From: Arthrobacter sp.
GTDB lineage: Bacteria; Actinomycetota; Actinomycetes; Actinomycetales; Micrococcaceae
Direction of reading: 5' to 3'
Assembly (NCBI GenBank): GCA_031277795.1
Contig: JAITLQ010000007.1
Coordinates: forward strand, 62,001-126,000
DNA length: 64,000 nt
Translations under genes and position numbers: made by a program
The notes under the pieces: model-generated
Databases searched by the model: none
Told to the model about the DNA's origin: nothing
Seen by the model: the letters and a program-made list of their open reading frames with translations, nothing else
In this document: positions 34,337 to 44,313 of the stretch, one piece after another
Layout of the letters: each line of letters starts with the position of its first letter
Numbering within the stretch: position 1 is the first letter of the stretch

Positions 34337-34963
34337 TCAGGTGTGGGAGAACAGCTCCACGACGAGCCCCACGGCCAGGGCGAACATGATGAGCGCGATG
34401 AGCCCGTCCAGGACCCGCCAGGTCCAGGCCTTCGCGAAGAGCGGGCGGAGCGTGCGCGCGCCGAGGCCCAGGGCGAAGAACCAGGCCCAGCTCGCCGCGC
34501 ACGCGCCCACGGCAAAGAACCAGCGGTTCTCCCCGTAGTTCCCGGCGAGTGAGCCGAGGAAGAGCACCGTGTCCAAGTACACGTGCGGGTTGAGCCACGT
34601 GAAGGCCAGGACGGTCGCGAGCGCGGCGCCGAACCGCGGGGCCGCCGCGCTCTGCGCCTCGAGCCCGCCGCCCGGGCCGAGGGCCCTGCGCAGGGAGAGC
34701 GCGCCGTAGACGAGCAGGAACACCAAGGCCGCGACCCGAAGCAGGGTGAGCACCCACGGCGCGGCCTGGCTCAGGAAGCCGACGCCGGCCACCCCGGCCA
34801 CGATGAGGACGGTGTCCGAGAGCGCGCAGACGAGGCTCACGGCCAGGACCACGGAACGCTTGGCGCTCAGCCCCGTGCGCAGGACGTAGGCGTTTTGCGC
34901 GCCGATGGCGACGATGAGGGCGAGGCCGGAGAGGAAGCCGGCGGCAACGATGGGGAGGGGCAC
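34337..34963 (-). CDS. lysE: LysE/ArgO family basic amino acid exporter
   Basis: 208-residue exporter with six helices. GFLSGLALIVAIGAQNAYVLRTGL at helix 1 and the helix-4 TWLNPHVYLDTVLFLGSLAG are signatures of the LysE/ArgO group, which exports lysine and arginine. It is divergent from a LysG/ArgP-type regulator, the classical arrangement in which the regulator senses intracellular basic amino acids. The GTG start at 34963 is supported by TAGCCT ending 6 nt upstream (plus-strand AGGCTA, 34970-34975). Export of L-lysine/L-arginine is inferred from family and context. Confidence 0.9.
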   Translation of the reverse strand: MPLPIVAAGFLSGLALIVAIGAQNAYVLRTGLSAKRSVVLAVSLVCALSDTVLIVAGVAGVGFLSQAAPWVLTLLRVAALVFLLVYGALSLRRALGPGGGLEAQSAAAPRFGAALATVLAFTWLNPHVYLDTVLFLGSLAGNYGENRWFFAVGACAASWAWFFALGLGARTLRPLFAKAWTWRVLDGLIALIMFALAVGLVVELFSHT

Positions 34964-35063
34964 GGAATCAGGCTAGGGACGCCGGCGCACGCGCACTACG
35001 AATGCTCAAGATTGCTCAGGCATCCTTAGCGTTCCTTATCTGAACGCGGCTAGCCTGGGCGGC
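34964..35063. promoter_or_regulatory. lysE-lysG divergent control region with helically phased repeats
   Basis: Leaderless -10 boxes face outwards: TAGCCT for lysE (34970-34975, minus) and TAGCCT for lysG (35051-35056, plus). Between them TGCTCA occurs at 35003 and 35013, and CCTTA at 35024 and 35034; each pair is spaced exactly 10 bp, one helical turn, as expected for LysR-type binding. Confidence 0.6.
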
Positions 35064-35972
35064 ATGAGCGACGTCCTCCCCCTGCACCAGCTCGCGGCGC
35101 TCGCCGCGGTCATCGACGAGGGCGGCTTCGAGGCGGCGGCCCGCGCGCTGCACGTCAGCCCGCCCGCGATCTCGCAACGCCTCAAGGCCCTGGAGAAGAC
35201 GGTGGGCCGCTCGCTCATCCAGCGCAGCGTCCCTCCCGTCCCCACAGCGGCGGGGGAGCGGCTCCTGCCGCACGCCAGGCGCCTCGTGAGCATGGCGCGC
35301 GATGCGGCCCTGGCCGTGGGGCTGGGCGCGGCGGAGGGCGAACGCCCCACGCTGCAGCTGGCCGTCAACGCCGATTCGCTCGATACCTGGTTCCTCGAGT
35401 CGGTCTCCACCTGGCCGGGTGCCCACTCGAGCCAGCTGCTCCTCGAACGCGCGGACCAGGAGGACACCCACACCCTCCTGGTCACGGGTGCCGTGCAGGC
35501 CGCCGTCACCACGGCGCGGGTGCCGGCCCCCGGATGCACGAGCGAGCTCCTCGGTGTCATGCGCTATCTCCCCGTCGCCGCCCCGCGGCTCCTGGCCTCG
35601 GCCCCCGAGGGCGGGCTCGCCCGCCTGCCGATGGTGGATTACGACGACGCCGACGACCTGCAGCGCGCCTCGCTCGCCTCATGGGTGGGGCGGCCGGTGT
35701 CTTCCCTGCACCCGCCGCGGCACAAGGTGCCCAGCTCCACGGCGTTCGCCCGCGCCGTCGAGGCCGGGCTCGGCTGGGGCATGCTGCCCGAGGAACAGGC
35801 GCTGCCCGCCTTGCGGCGCGGCACCTTGGTGCCGCTCCCGCACGGCGCTCATCACGACGTCGTGCTCTTTTGGCATCGCTGGGAGCCGGCCTCGGTCGCG
35901 CTCACCGAGCTCAGCGCGCACCTGCTCGGCTTCGCCTCCGCCCGCCTGCGGCGCCCGGACTCCGCCCACTAG
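35064..35972 (+). CDS. lysG: LysR-family regulator, LysG/ArgP type
   Basis: 302-residue LysR-type regulator. The HTH (about 5-65) contains LAALAAVIDEGGFEAAARALHVSPPAISQRLKALEK (split), and the DQ-poor effector domain has NADSLDTWFLESV, the ArgP/LysG hallmark in which N-A-D-S binds the basic amino acid. It should activate the divergent exporter gene when lysine or arginine accumulates. The ATG lies 7 nt after a TAGCCT -10 box, so the mRNA is probably leaderless. It converges on the GNAT gene with only 3 nt between stops. Confidence 0.9.
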   Translation: MSDVLPLHQLAALAAVIDEGGFEAAARALHVSPPAISQRLKALEKTVGRSLIQRSVPPVPTAAGERLLPHARRLVSMARDAALAVGLGAAEGERPTLQLAVNADSLDTWFLESVSTWPGAHSSQLLLERADQEDTHTLLVTGAVQAAVTTARVPAPGCTSELLGVMRYLPVAAPRLLASAPEGGLARLPMVDYDDADDLQRASLASWVGRPVSSLHPPRHKVPSSTAFARAVEAGLGWGMLPEEQALPALRRGTLVPLPHGAHHDVVLFWHRWEPASVALTELSAHLLGFASARLRRPDSAH

Positions 35973-35975
35973 CAC

Positions 35976-36485
35976 TCAGCCGCGCAGGCGCTTGACCATC
36001 TGTAGCTCCCACTCGCCCTCGACCAAGGGATAGGGGATCCGCACGCCGTCGGCCACGAAGCCGCGGCGCTCGTAGAAGGCGATGGCCCGGGGGTTCTCCT
36101 CGTGCACATGCAGGGTGAGGGCGTCGCCCAGCGTCAGGGCCCAGGCCTCGATCCCGTCCAGGAGCGCGTCGGCGACGCCGTGCGCGCGGCCCCGCACCGA
36201 CGGATCTACGAACACCCCCACCAGCAGCGGGCCCACGACCTCGTCCGGGCGGAACCCGCCCATGCCGCCGAGCCAGCGCCCGTACCGATCCTCCGCCACG
36301 AGCGAGGTCCCGAACTCCGTCTCGCCGCGCGCTCCGCGGGCCATCCATTCCTCATCGGGGAGGGCGTAGGCCCCCTCGAGCGTCTCGAGGTAGGCCCGGG
36401 GCGTGTCGGCGAGCATGCGCAGCCGGAGTTCGCGCACCTTCTCCCAGTCCTCGGGGGTGGTCGGGCGGACGGTGAAGTTCTCCAT
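35976..36485 (-). CDS. GNAT-family N-acetyltransferase
   Basis: 169-residue GCN5-related acetyltransferase. It opens [18 protein letters not shown]. Motif A is [21 protein letters not shown], with the acetyl-CoA pyrophosphate loop R-G-R-A-H-G. Motif B is [23 protein letters not shown]. Substrate unknown; small molecules such as antibiotics or amines, or protein N-termini, are possible. The start at 36485 is supported by TAGGCT ending 7 nt upstream on the coding strand (plus-strand 36493-36498), another leaderless arrangement. Confidence 0.85.
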   Translation of the reverse strand: MENFTVRPTTPEDWEKVRELRLRMLADTPRAYLETLEGAYALPDEEWMARGARGETEFGTSLVAEDRYGRWLGGMGGFRPDEVVGPLLVGVFVDPSVRGRAHGVADALLDGIEAWALTLGDALTLHVHEENPRAIAFYERRGFVADGVRIPYPLVEGEWELQMVKRLRG

Positions 36486-36492
36486 GGCCGCG

Positions 36493-36562
36493 AGCCTAGC
36501 GGCGCGCCGCCGGTGAGCATGACGACACCGGAGCGGGCCGGGGAGCGCGCAGACAGTAGACT
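36493..36562. promoter_or_regulatory. divergent -10 boxes for GNAT gene and icd
   Basis: AGCCTA (36493-36498, minus -10 for the acetyltransferase) and TAGACT (36557-36562, plus -10 for icd). The icd leader would be about 50 nt, unlike the leaderless GNAT mRNA. Confidence 0.5.
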
Positions 36563-36620
36563 CGGAACGATGGGCCTTCATAGGGCCCTAAGTCGATCCG
36601 ATGAGGGAGACACCCTTTCC

Positions 36621-38840
<2,220 letters not shown>

Positions 38841-38882
38841 CCGGACCGGCCGGCGTGAGCCGGCCGCCTCACGGCAGCACCG

Positions 38883-38924
38883 CGACGGCGGGGCGCCCCC
38901 CTGAACGGGGACGCCCCGCCGTCG
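38883..38924 (+). terminator. icd terminator hairpin
   Basis: 13-bp perfect stem (38883-38895 with 38912-38924) plus an inner CCCC/GGGG pairing. The downstream arm is itself a copy of the CCGCCGTCGGG intergenic motif. Confidence 0.75.
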
Positions 38925-39060
38925 GGCGTTGTGGGGGTCTTGATGCCCGACGGCGGAGGGCCGGGCTGGGTGCCGACCACGCGCCGTCGCGCGTTGGTGG
39001 GTCTTCAGGCCCGACGGCGGGTGGCCGGACTGAGTGCCGACCATCCGCCGTCGGGCGCCG
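38918..39060. repeat. tandem array of the intergenic repeat (64-65 bp period)
   Basis: The 302-bp gap between icd and the Hsp90 gene holds no ORF of note but two long direct repeats. Unit 1 starts at 38918, unit 2 at 38983, and a partial third at 39047. Each unit has GCCGTCG(G/C)GCGTT, then GCCCGACGGCGG in the opposite orientation about 27 bp later, then GTGCCGACCA. It is the densest cluster of the motif found dispersed at other gene ends. Confidence 0.85.
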
Positions 39061-39142
39061 GAGAACCGGAACGCGCCGTAGGACCGGGCCCGGGAGCGCG
39101 TCGCCGAGGCGGCGCGCGGGCCGCGCCGGTAGGGTGAGGCGC

Positions 39143-40972
39143 GTGAGCGAGCAACACACCGAATCCACGCCCTTCCAGGTCCATCTGCGCGGGGTCGTGG
39201 AGCTGCTCAGCCGCAGCATCTACTCCGGCCCCGCCGTGTACCTGCGCGAACTCATCCAGAACGCGGCGGACGCCGTGGCGGCGCGGCGCGACGAGGGGCA
39301 CCGGGGCGGTCTCATCACCATCACGCCCGTGGGCCCGCGCAGCCGCGAGCTCTTGGTGAGCGACGACGGGATCGGGCTGGACCGCGGCGAGGTCGCCGAG
39401 CTGCTGGCCACGGTGGGCCGCTCCTCCAAGCGCGATCTGCTCGACATGCCGCGCGGCGATCGGCTGGGGCAGTTCGGCATTGGCCTGCTCTCCTGCTTCA
39501 TGATCGCCGACGAGATTCGGGTGCTGACGCGCTCGGCCCGCGGCGGGGATCCGGTCGAGTGGCTCGGCCGCTCAGACGGAACCTTCTCGGTGCGGCCCTT
39601 GAGCGGCGCGGAGGCGGAGGGCGTGCCGGTGGGCACGCAGGTGGTGCTGGCCCCGCGCGGCGACGACGCGGCGCTCGCCGGCGAGGACACCGTGCTGACG
39701 CTGGCCAGAGACTACGCCGAGTACCTGCCCGTCCCCATCGACGTGGTCCGCGCGGACGGGCGCGCCACGCGGATCAACGAGACGGCCGTCTTTGCCGACC
39801 CGCACCACCGCAGCGAGGAGGAGCTGCTGGAGTACGGGCGCGAGCTGCTCGGCACCGAGCCGCTCGAGGCGATCCCCCTCTCGGTCCCGGCCACCGGCAC
39901 CACCGGCGTGGCCTACGTGCTCCCGTACGCGCCGCCGCCCGGCGCCCGCCAGGCCAGCCGCGTGTACCTCGGCGGCATGCTGCTGAGCCCGGCGCTCGAT
40001 GACCTGCTGCCGGAGTGGGGCTTCTTTGTGCGCTGCGTCGTCAACACCACGGGGCTGCACCCCACCGCCTCCCGCGAGGGGCTCATCGACGACTCGGCGT
40101 TGCAGGAGACCCGGGACGGGCTCGGCGCGGCGCTGCGCCGCTGGGTGTTGAGCGTGGCGGCGACCCGCCCCGCCACGCTCAACCGCTTCCTGGCCGTGCA
40201 CCACCTCGGGCTCCGTTCCGTGGCCGTGCACGATGACGAGCTGGCCGCGATGATCCTGCCGCAGCTGCGCTTCGAGACGAGCGCGGGGACCTCGACGCTC
40301 CGTGAGCTCGCCGCGGCGCACCCGCACCTGCGTTACGCCTCCACCGTCGATGAGTTCAGGCAGCTCGCGCCGCTGGCGCGCCCGGACGCGCCCATCGTCA
40401 ACGCCGGGCACGTCTACGACGAGCCGCTGCTGAACCGCGCCCCGGAGTTCCTCGACGTGGTGGTGGAGCGGGCCGACGCGAGCGAGCTGATGGACGCGTT
40501 GGCCGAGCCGCCGCTGGCCGAGCGGGCGACAGTCACGCGCCTCGAGCGGCGCGCGGACGCTGCGCTGGCGGATCTGCACTGCACCGTGACCGTGCGTGGC
40601 TTTGCCCCGCCCGAGGTACCCGCCCTCTACGTCACCGACCAGGAGGTGCTCGGGGCGCAGCGCCGCCGGGACGTGGCGGCGGGCGCCGGTGGGCTGTGGG
40701 GCGGCCTGCTCTCGCGGCTGGATTCCCCGGCCAGCGTCGACGCGCCGCGCGGCAAGCTCTGCCTGAACTGGAACAACCGGCTCATCCGCACCCTGGCCGG
40801 CGAGGAACACGAGGGGGCCGGCTTCTCGCCCGCCGTTCGCGTCCTCTACGTGCAGGCGCTGCTGGCGGGGCAACACACGCTCACCCGCGCCGACCGGGGC
40901 GCCCTGACCGAGGCCATGGGGCACATCGTGCACCTCGCGGTGGGGCTCGACGCCGGGCCGGGGCCGGCCTAG
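39143..40972 (+). CDS. Hsp90-family chaperone paralogue (HtpG-like)
   Basis: 609-residue Hsp90-fold protein. The N-terminal GHKL ATPase is intact: Glu36 and Asn40 in RELIQNAADA, Asp74-Asp75 in SDDGIGLD and the lid motif GQFGIG at 109-114 followed by LLSCFMIAD. The middle domain keeps the catalytic-loop Arg311 in TASREGL. The C-terminal domain is shorter and diverged, ending GLDAGPGPA with no MEEVD tail. It differs from housekeeping HtpG (YSNKEIFLRELISNASDA style) and matches the actinobacterial 'HSP90 family protein' group. GTG 39143 has TAGGGT ending 7 nt upstream. A large TPR protein gene follows 164 bp later and is its probable partner. Confidence 0.85.
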   Translation: MSEQHTESTPFQVHLRGVVELLSRSIYSGPAVYLRELIQNAADAVAARRDEGHRGGLITITPVGPRSRELLVSDDGIGLDRGEVAELLATVGRSSKRDLLDMPRGDRLGQFGIGLLSCFMIADEIRVLTRSARGGDPVEWLGRSDGTFSVRPLSGAEAEGVPVGTQVVLAPRGDDAALAGEDTVLTLARDYAEYLPVPIDVVRADGRATRINETAVFADPHHRSEEELLEYGRELLGTEPLEAIPLSVPATGTTGVAYVLPYAPPPGARQASRVYLGGMLLSPALDDLLPEWGFFVRCVVNTTGLHPTASREGLIDDSALQETRDGLGAALRRWVLSVAATRPATLNRFLAVHHLGLRSVAVHDDELAAMILPQLRFETSAGTSTLRELAAAHPHLRYASTVDEFRQLAPLARPDAPIVNAGHVYDEPLLNRAPEFLDVVVERADASELMDALAEPPLAERATVTRLERRADAALADLHCTVTVRGFAPPEVPALYVTDQEVLGAQRRRDVAAGAGGLWGGLLSRLDSPASVDAPRGKLCLNWNNRLIRTLAGEEHEGAGFSPAVRVLYVQALLAGQHTLTRADRGALTEAMGHIVHLAVGLDAGPGPA

Positions 40973-41136
40973 GCGGCCGGGGCGCGCCTCACCGGCCGGG
41001 GCGCGCGCTCGGCCCGGAGCGAACGCCGGGGCCTCGGCGCTGACGCGGGGTGCGGGCCCGTGGGAGGATCGAGACCCCAGGTGACGCAGGTCGCGTGGGG
41101 GCAGTTTCGTCCGGGACACGAGAAGCGAGGAGCACC

Positions 41137-43968
41137 ATGGCGCACGGCGAGGACCAGGTCCAGGAGTTGCTCTCGCGGGCGGACCTTTTGCCCTACGGCC
41201 CCGAATCGCGATCGGTGCTGGACGAGGCGCTGGCCCTCTCCCTCGAATCGGGGAACCCGGAGCTCGAGTACGCGGTGCGCCTGCGCCTCATCGCCGACGC
41301 CGAAATGGCGGGGGACACCGACGCCGTCCTGTCCAACTTTGCCTGGTGCGCCGCGCGCAATGACGAGGATCCGCTGCGCTTCCCCACCCAGATCGAGGGC
41401 AACGACCTGCTGTGGTTCTACAAGTGGATTCCGGCCACGCTGGCGGCCAACCCGCGCTTCGCCCGCGCCGATGTGCTGCGGGCCCTCGACGCGATGGAGG
41501 AGCGCTATCGCCGCGAGGGTGTGGGCGTCCACGGCGTCCTGCAGGCCCGCTTCAGCGAGGCGTACCGTTCGGGGCACCCGGACGAGGCCGAGGGCTGGCG
41601 CCAGGCGCTGCTGACCACCCCCGAGGACGAGTACAGCCACTGCGAGGCCTGCTCGCGCTCGGAGCAGGTGGACTACCTGCTGGGGCTCGGCCGCGACGAG
41701 GAGGCGCTCGCCTTCTTCGACGAGATCATGAGCCAGAACCTCTCCTGCGGAGAGGAACCCGAATCGGTCATGTCCACGGTGCTCCTGCCGCTGTTGCGGG
41801 CCGGGCGGCTCGAGGATGCGGAGCGGGCGCACCGCCTGGCCTATCGCTTGGTGCGCAACAACCCGGCGCTCATGCCGAGCATCGCCAAGCACATCGAGTT
41901 CTGCGCCGTCACGGGGAACCACGCCAGGGCGCTGCGCCTGCTCGAGCGCCATCTACCGTGGCTGGCGCACGACGAGCTGGACGCTGAGGCCCACTTCTCC
42001 ACGTTCCTCTCCGTCTCCACCGCCCTCACGCTGCTGGAGCGCGCGGGGTACTCGGAGCTGGGCATTCGCGGCAGCGACGACCAGCGCTTGGTCCCGATCC
42101 TCGGCGAGCACGACGGCCCGTACACGGTGCATGAGTTTGCCGCGGCGGCCCTCGCCGCCGCCGAGGCGCTGGGCCGCACCTTCGACGAACGCGACGGGAG
42201 CGACGCCCACCGGAACCGGATCCTGGAGGCGGCCAAGCGTCCGGAGCAGCTCATCGCGCTGCCGCTCGGGGAGACCGAGGTGCCCCTCACGCTGGGCGGC
42301 GCTCAGGAGCCGGAACCCACCGATGTCCAGGGATGGATCGACGCCGCCGTGTGGGCGGGCGTGGCCGAGGACGAGGAGCGGGTGGACGAGGCGGTCGCCA
42401 AGGGCCTGCTGGCGCACCCCACGCCGCGCGAGCGCCTGAGCCTGTGGGGCCTGCGTGCCGCGATGCGCGAGGGGGCCGCCCGCGCCGAGGCCGTGGGGCA
42501 GCGAGCGCAGGCCTACCGCGAGCTGGGGCTGACCGAGGAGGCCGAGTTCGAGACCGAGTACGGAACCCTCGTGGCCGGCGTGCTCCAGCCGGAGGACGTC
42601 CACACGCTCGAGGCGCTGCTGCCGCGGCTCGAGTCATCGGAGCTGCGCGCGCGGGTCAACCTGGAGCTGGCCCTGTCCTTCCTTTCCTCCCAGGACCCGG
42701 CCCGCGCCATGGGCTACTTCCTCGAGGGAGCGGAGGAGGCCGACAAGGCCGAGGACAACGAGCTGCTGCGGCGCTGCCTGCTCGGCGCCGCCTGGGCCGT
42801 CCCGTTGGACGAGGAGAACGGCGAGCTGCAGACCCGGCTGCTGAACATGGCGGAGGAGGCCGGGCCGCGGGCCAACCAGGTGTACGACGTGCTGTACCTG
42901 CGCAGCGTCGAGGCCGTGGCCATCCACTCCGATCCCGAGCTGGCGCTGCGTCTCTCCCGCGAGGCCACCGACCTGGTGCTGCGCCATCGGGCAGGGGCAC
43001 CGCTCGTGCAGATCTCCCGCTTCCGCGCCGAGCTGCTCACCAACCTTGGCCGGCACGAGGAGGCGGCCGGCGTGCTCGAGCTCCTGAGCGATGCCCTGGT
43101 GCAGCTGGGCCGGGCGCCCGAGGCGAGTTTCATGATCGCGCGCGGCCGCTCGTTGCTGCGCGCCGGACAGACGCAGGCCGCGCTCGAGGTGCTGGGGGAC
43201 GCCACCATGGTGGCGCGCGACGCCGAGTCCCCGAACCCCGCCGAGCAGGCCGCCGCCGATCATTGGTACGGCGAGGCCGCGGAGGCCGCCGAGTACTTTG
43301 GCACCGCGATCGAGGTGTGGGCGAGGGCGCTACAGACCGGCGAACTGGCCCTGGCCGAGGACCCCGGCTCCGAGCTGGCGAGGGTGGCGGCCCTCGAGGG
43401 GGCGCAGGCCGGCCGCTCGCTGGTGATGCTGGCGGGGCGCGCGGAACACGCGGAGGACGTGGCGAGCTACGGCCCGCGGGTCATCGCCCTGGCCAGAAGC
43501 CTGCGCGAGACCGAGCACGGGCTGCTGCCGCTGAGCCTGCAGGCCGTGGGGCGCGCCATGGTGCAGGTCGGCGATGCGGAGGGGCTCGAGCTGCTGAGCG
43601 AGGCGGAGGACCTGGGGCGCGCCGACGGCGCCGCCTGGTTCGCCGCCGACGCCCTCGACGCGCGCGGCCGGGCCCTGCTGGGCTTGGGGCGCGTGGACGA
43701 GGCCATGCCGGCGCTGCTGCGCGCAGCCGACGAGTACGGAGAGCAGGGGGATCAGGACAACGCCGCCCTCGCGGAGTACGCGGTGGCCCGCGTCCTGACC
43801 GATCTCGAGCGCCCGGACGAGGCGCTGTCCGTGTTCGAGAGCGCGCTGCACCGGGTGGAGGACCAGGCGGGAGACCTGCGCTCGGGCGTGGCGGGTGCCT
43901 ACGGCGATCTGCTCGAGGCACAGGGCCGCACGGCGGACGCCGAGCGCGTCCGCGGGCTGATGTCCTAG
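41137..43968 (+). CDS. large tetratricopeptide-repeat protein paired with Hsp90 paralogue
   Basis: 943-residue, almost wholly helical protein made of degenerate TPR-like helix pairs from end to end. Clear units include GLGRDEEALAFFDEI, RAGRLEDAERAHRLAYRL, TNLGRHEEAAGVLELL and DLERPDEALSVFESAL. There is no signal peptide or membrane helix, so it is cytosolic. A Cys pair in SHCEACSRSEQ near residue 170 may be structural. GCGAGGAG lies just upstream of the ATG. It follows the Hsp90-like gene in the same direction. TPR proteins are classical Hsp90 co-chaperones in eukaryotes, but the C-terminal EEVD docking tail is missing here, so any contact would be of another type (inference). Confidence 0.8.
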   Translation: MAHGEDQVQELLSRADLLPYGPESRSVLDEALALSLESGNPELEYAVRLRLIADAEMAGDTDAVLSNFAWCAARNDEDPLRFPTQIEGNDLLWFYKWIPATLAANPRFARADVLRALDAMEERYRREGVGVHGVLQARFSEAYRSGHPDEAEGWRQALLTTPEDEYSHCEACSRSEQVDYLLGLGRDEEALAFFDEIMSQNLSCGEEPESVMSTVLLPLLRAGRLEDAERAHRLAYRLVRNNPALMPSIAKHIEFCAVTGNHARALRLLERHLPWLAHDELDAEAHFSTFLSVSTALTLLERAGYSELGIRGSDDQRLVPILGEHDGPYTVHEFAAAALAAAEALGRTFDERDGSDAHRNRILEAAKRPEQLIALPLGETEVPLTLGGAQEPEPTDVQGWIDAAVWAGVAEDEERVDEAVAKGLLAHPTPRERLSLWGLRAAMREGAARAEAVGQRAQAYRELGLTEEAEFETEYGTLVAGVLQPEDVHTLEALLPRLESSELRARVNLELALSFLSSQDPARAMGYFLEGAEEADKAEDNELLRRCLLGAAWAVPLDEENGELQTRLLNMAEEAGPRANQVYDVLYLRSVEAVAIHSDPELALRLSREATDLVLRHRAGAPLVQISRFRAELLTNLGRHEEAAGVLELLSDALVQLGRAPEASFMIARGRSLLRAGQTQAALEVLGDATMVARDAESPNPAEQAAADHWYGEAAEAAEYFGTAIEVWARALQTGELALAEDPGSELARVAALEGAQAGRSLVMLAGRAEHAEDVASYGPRVIALARSLRETEHGLLPLSLQAVGRAMVQVGDAEGLELLSEAEDLGRADGAAWFAADALDARGRALLGLGRVDEAMPALLRAADEYGEQGDQDNAALAEYAVARVLTDLERPDEALSVFESALHRVEDQAGDLRSGVAGAYGDLLEAQGRTADAERVRGLMS

Positions 43969-44313
43969 GGCGCGGGTCCGGACCGTCGCCCGGCCCCGAC
44001 CCAGACGCGGGCCCGAACCACGCCCCGGCGCTGGCTCGTGCCCTCCAGGGGCACAGGCCTGCGCCTGGATCCGATCAGTTCGCTTCCGTGAACCACGGTG
44101 GGTCCCCTGACCTCCTGCGTTCGCGAGTGCCTCGTGTTGCTTGGGTCCGTTCATGAGTGCCCCGTGTCGACGTTTGGGCCATATGGGCGACACGAAGCAC
44201 TCGCGAAGCGCGGAAAAGAACACTAGGCACTCGCGAAGCGAGGGGAGACTCGGCCAAGGAGCCGACGCCGCACCACGCCGAGCCCGGCCGGCGCCGAGCG
44301 GGCTCGTCGCGGC
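43969..44313. repeat. inverted-repeat cluster between convergent genes
   Basis: 345-bp gap without a credible gene. It holds four copies of a roughly 20-bp element, consensus TTCGCGAGTGCCTCGTGTTG: two on the plus strand (about 44117-44139 and 44152-44170) and two on the minus strand (about 44187-44211 and 44219-44241). The nested inverted arrangement could fold as one large stem-loop or bind a protein. It probably also terminates the TPR-protein and GCS2-type transcripts. Confidence 0.7.

Noticed and set aside
40974-41006. 14-bp direct repeat CGGCCGGGGCGCGC with 19-bp period after the Hsp90 gene
   Set aside because: Short and extremely GC-rich; not clearly above chance and no inverted partner.
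44116-44241. CRISPR-like array
   Set aside because: Only four short copies in mixed orientation with unequal spacers, and no cas genes.
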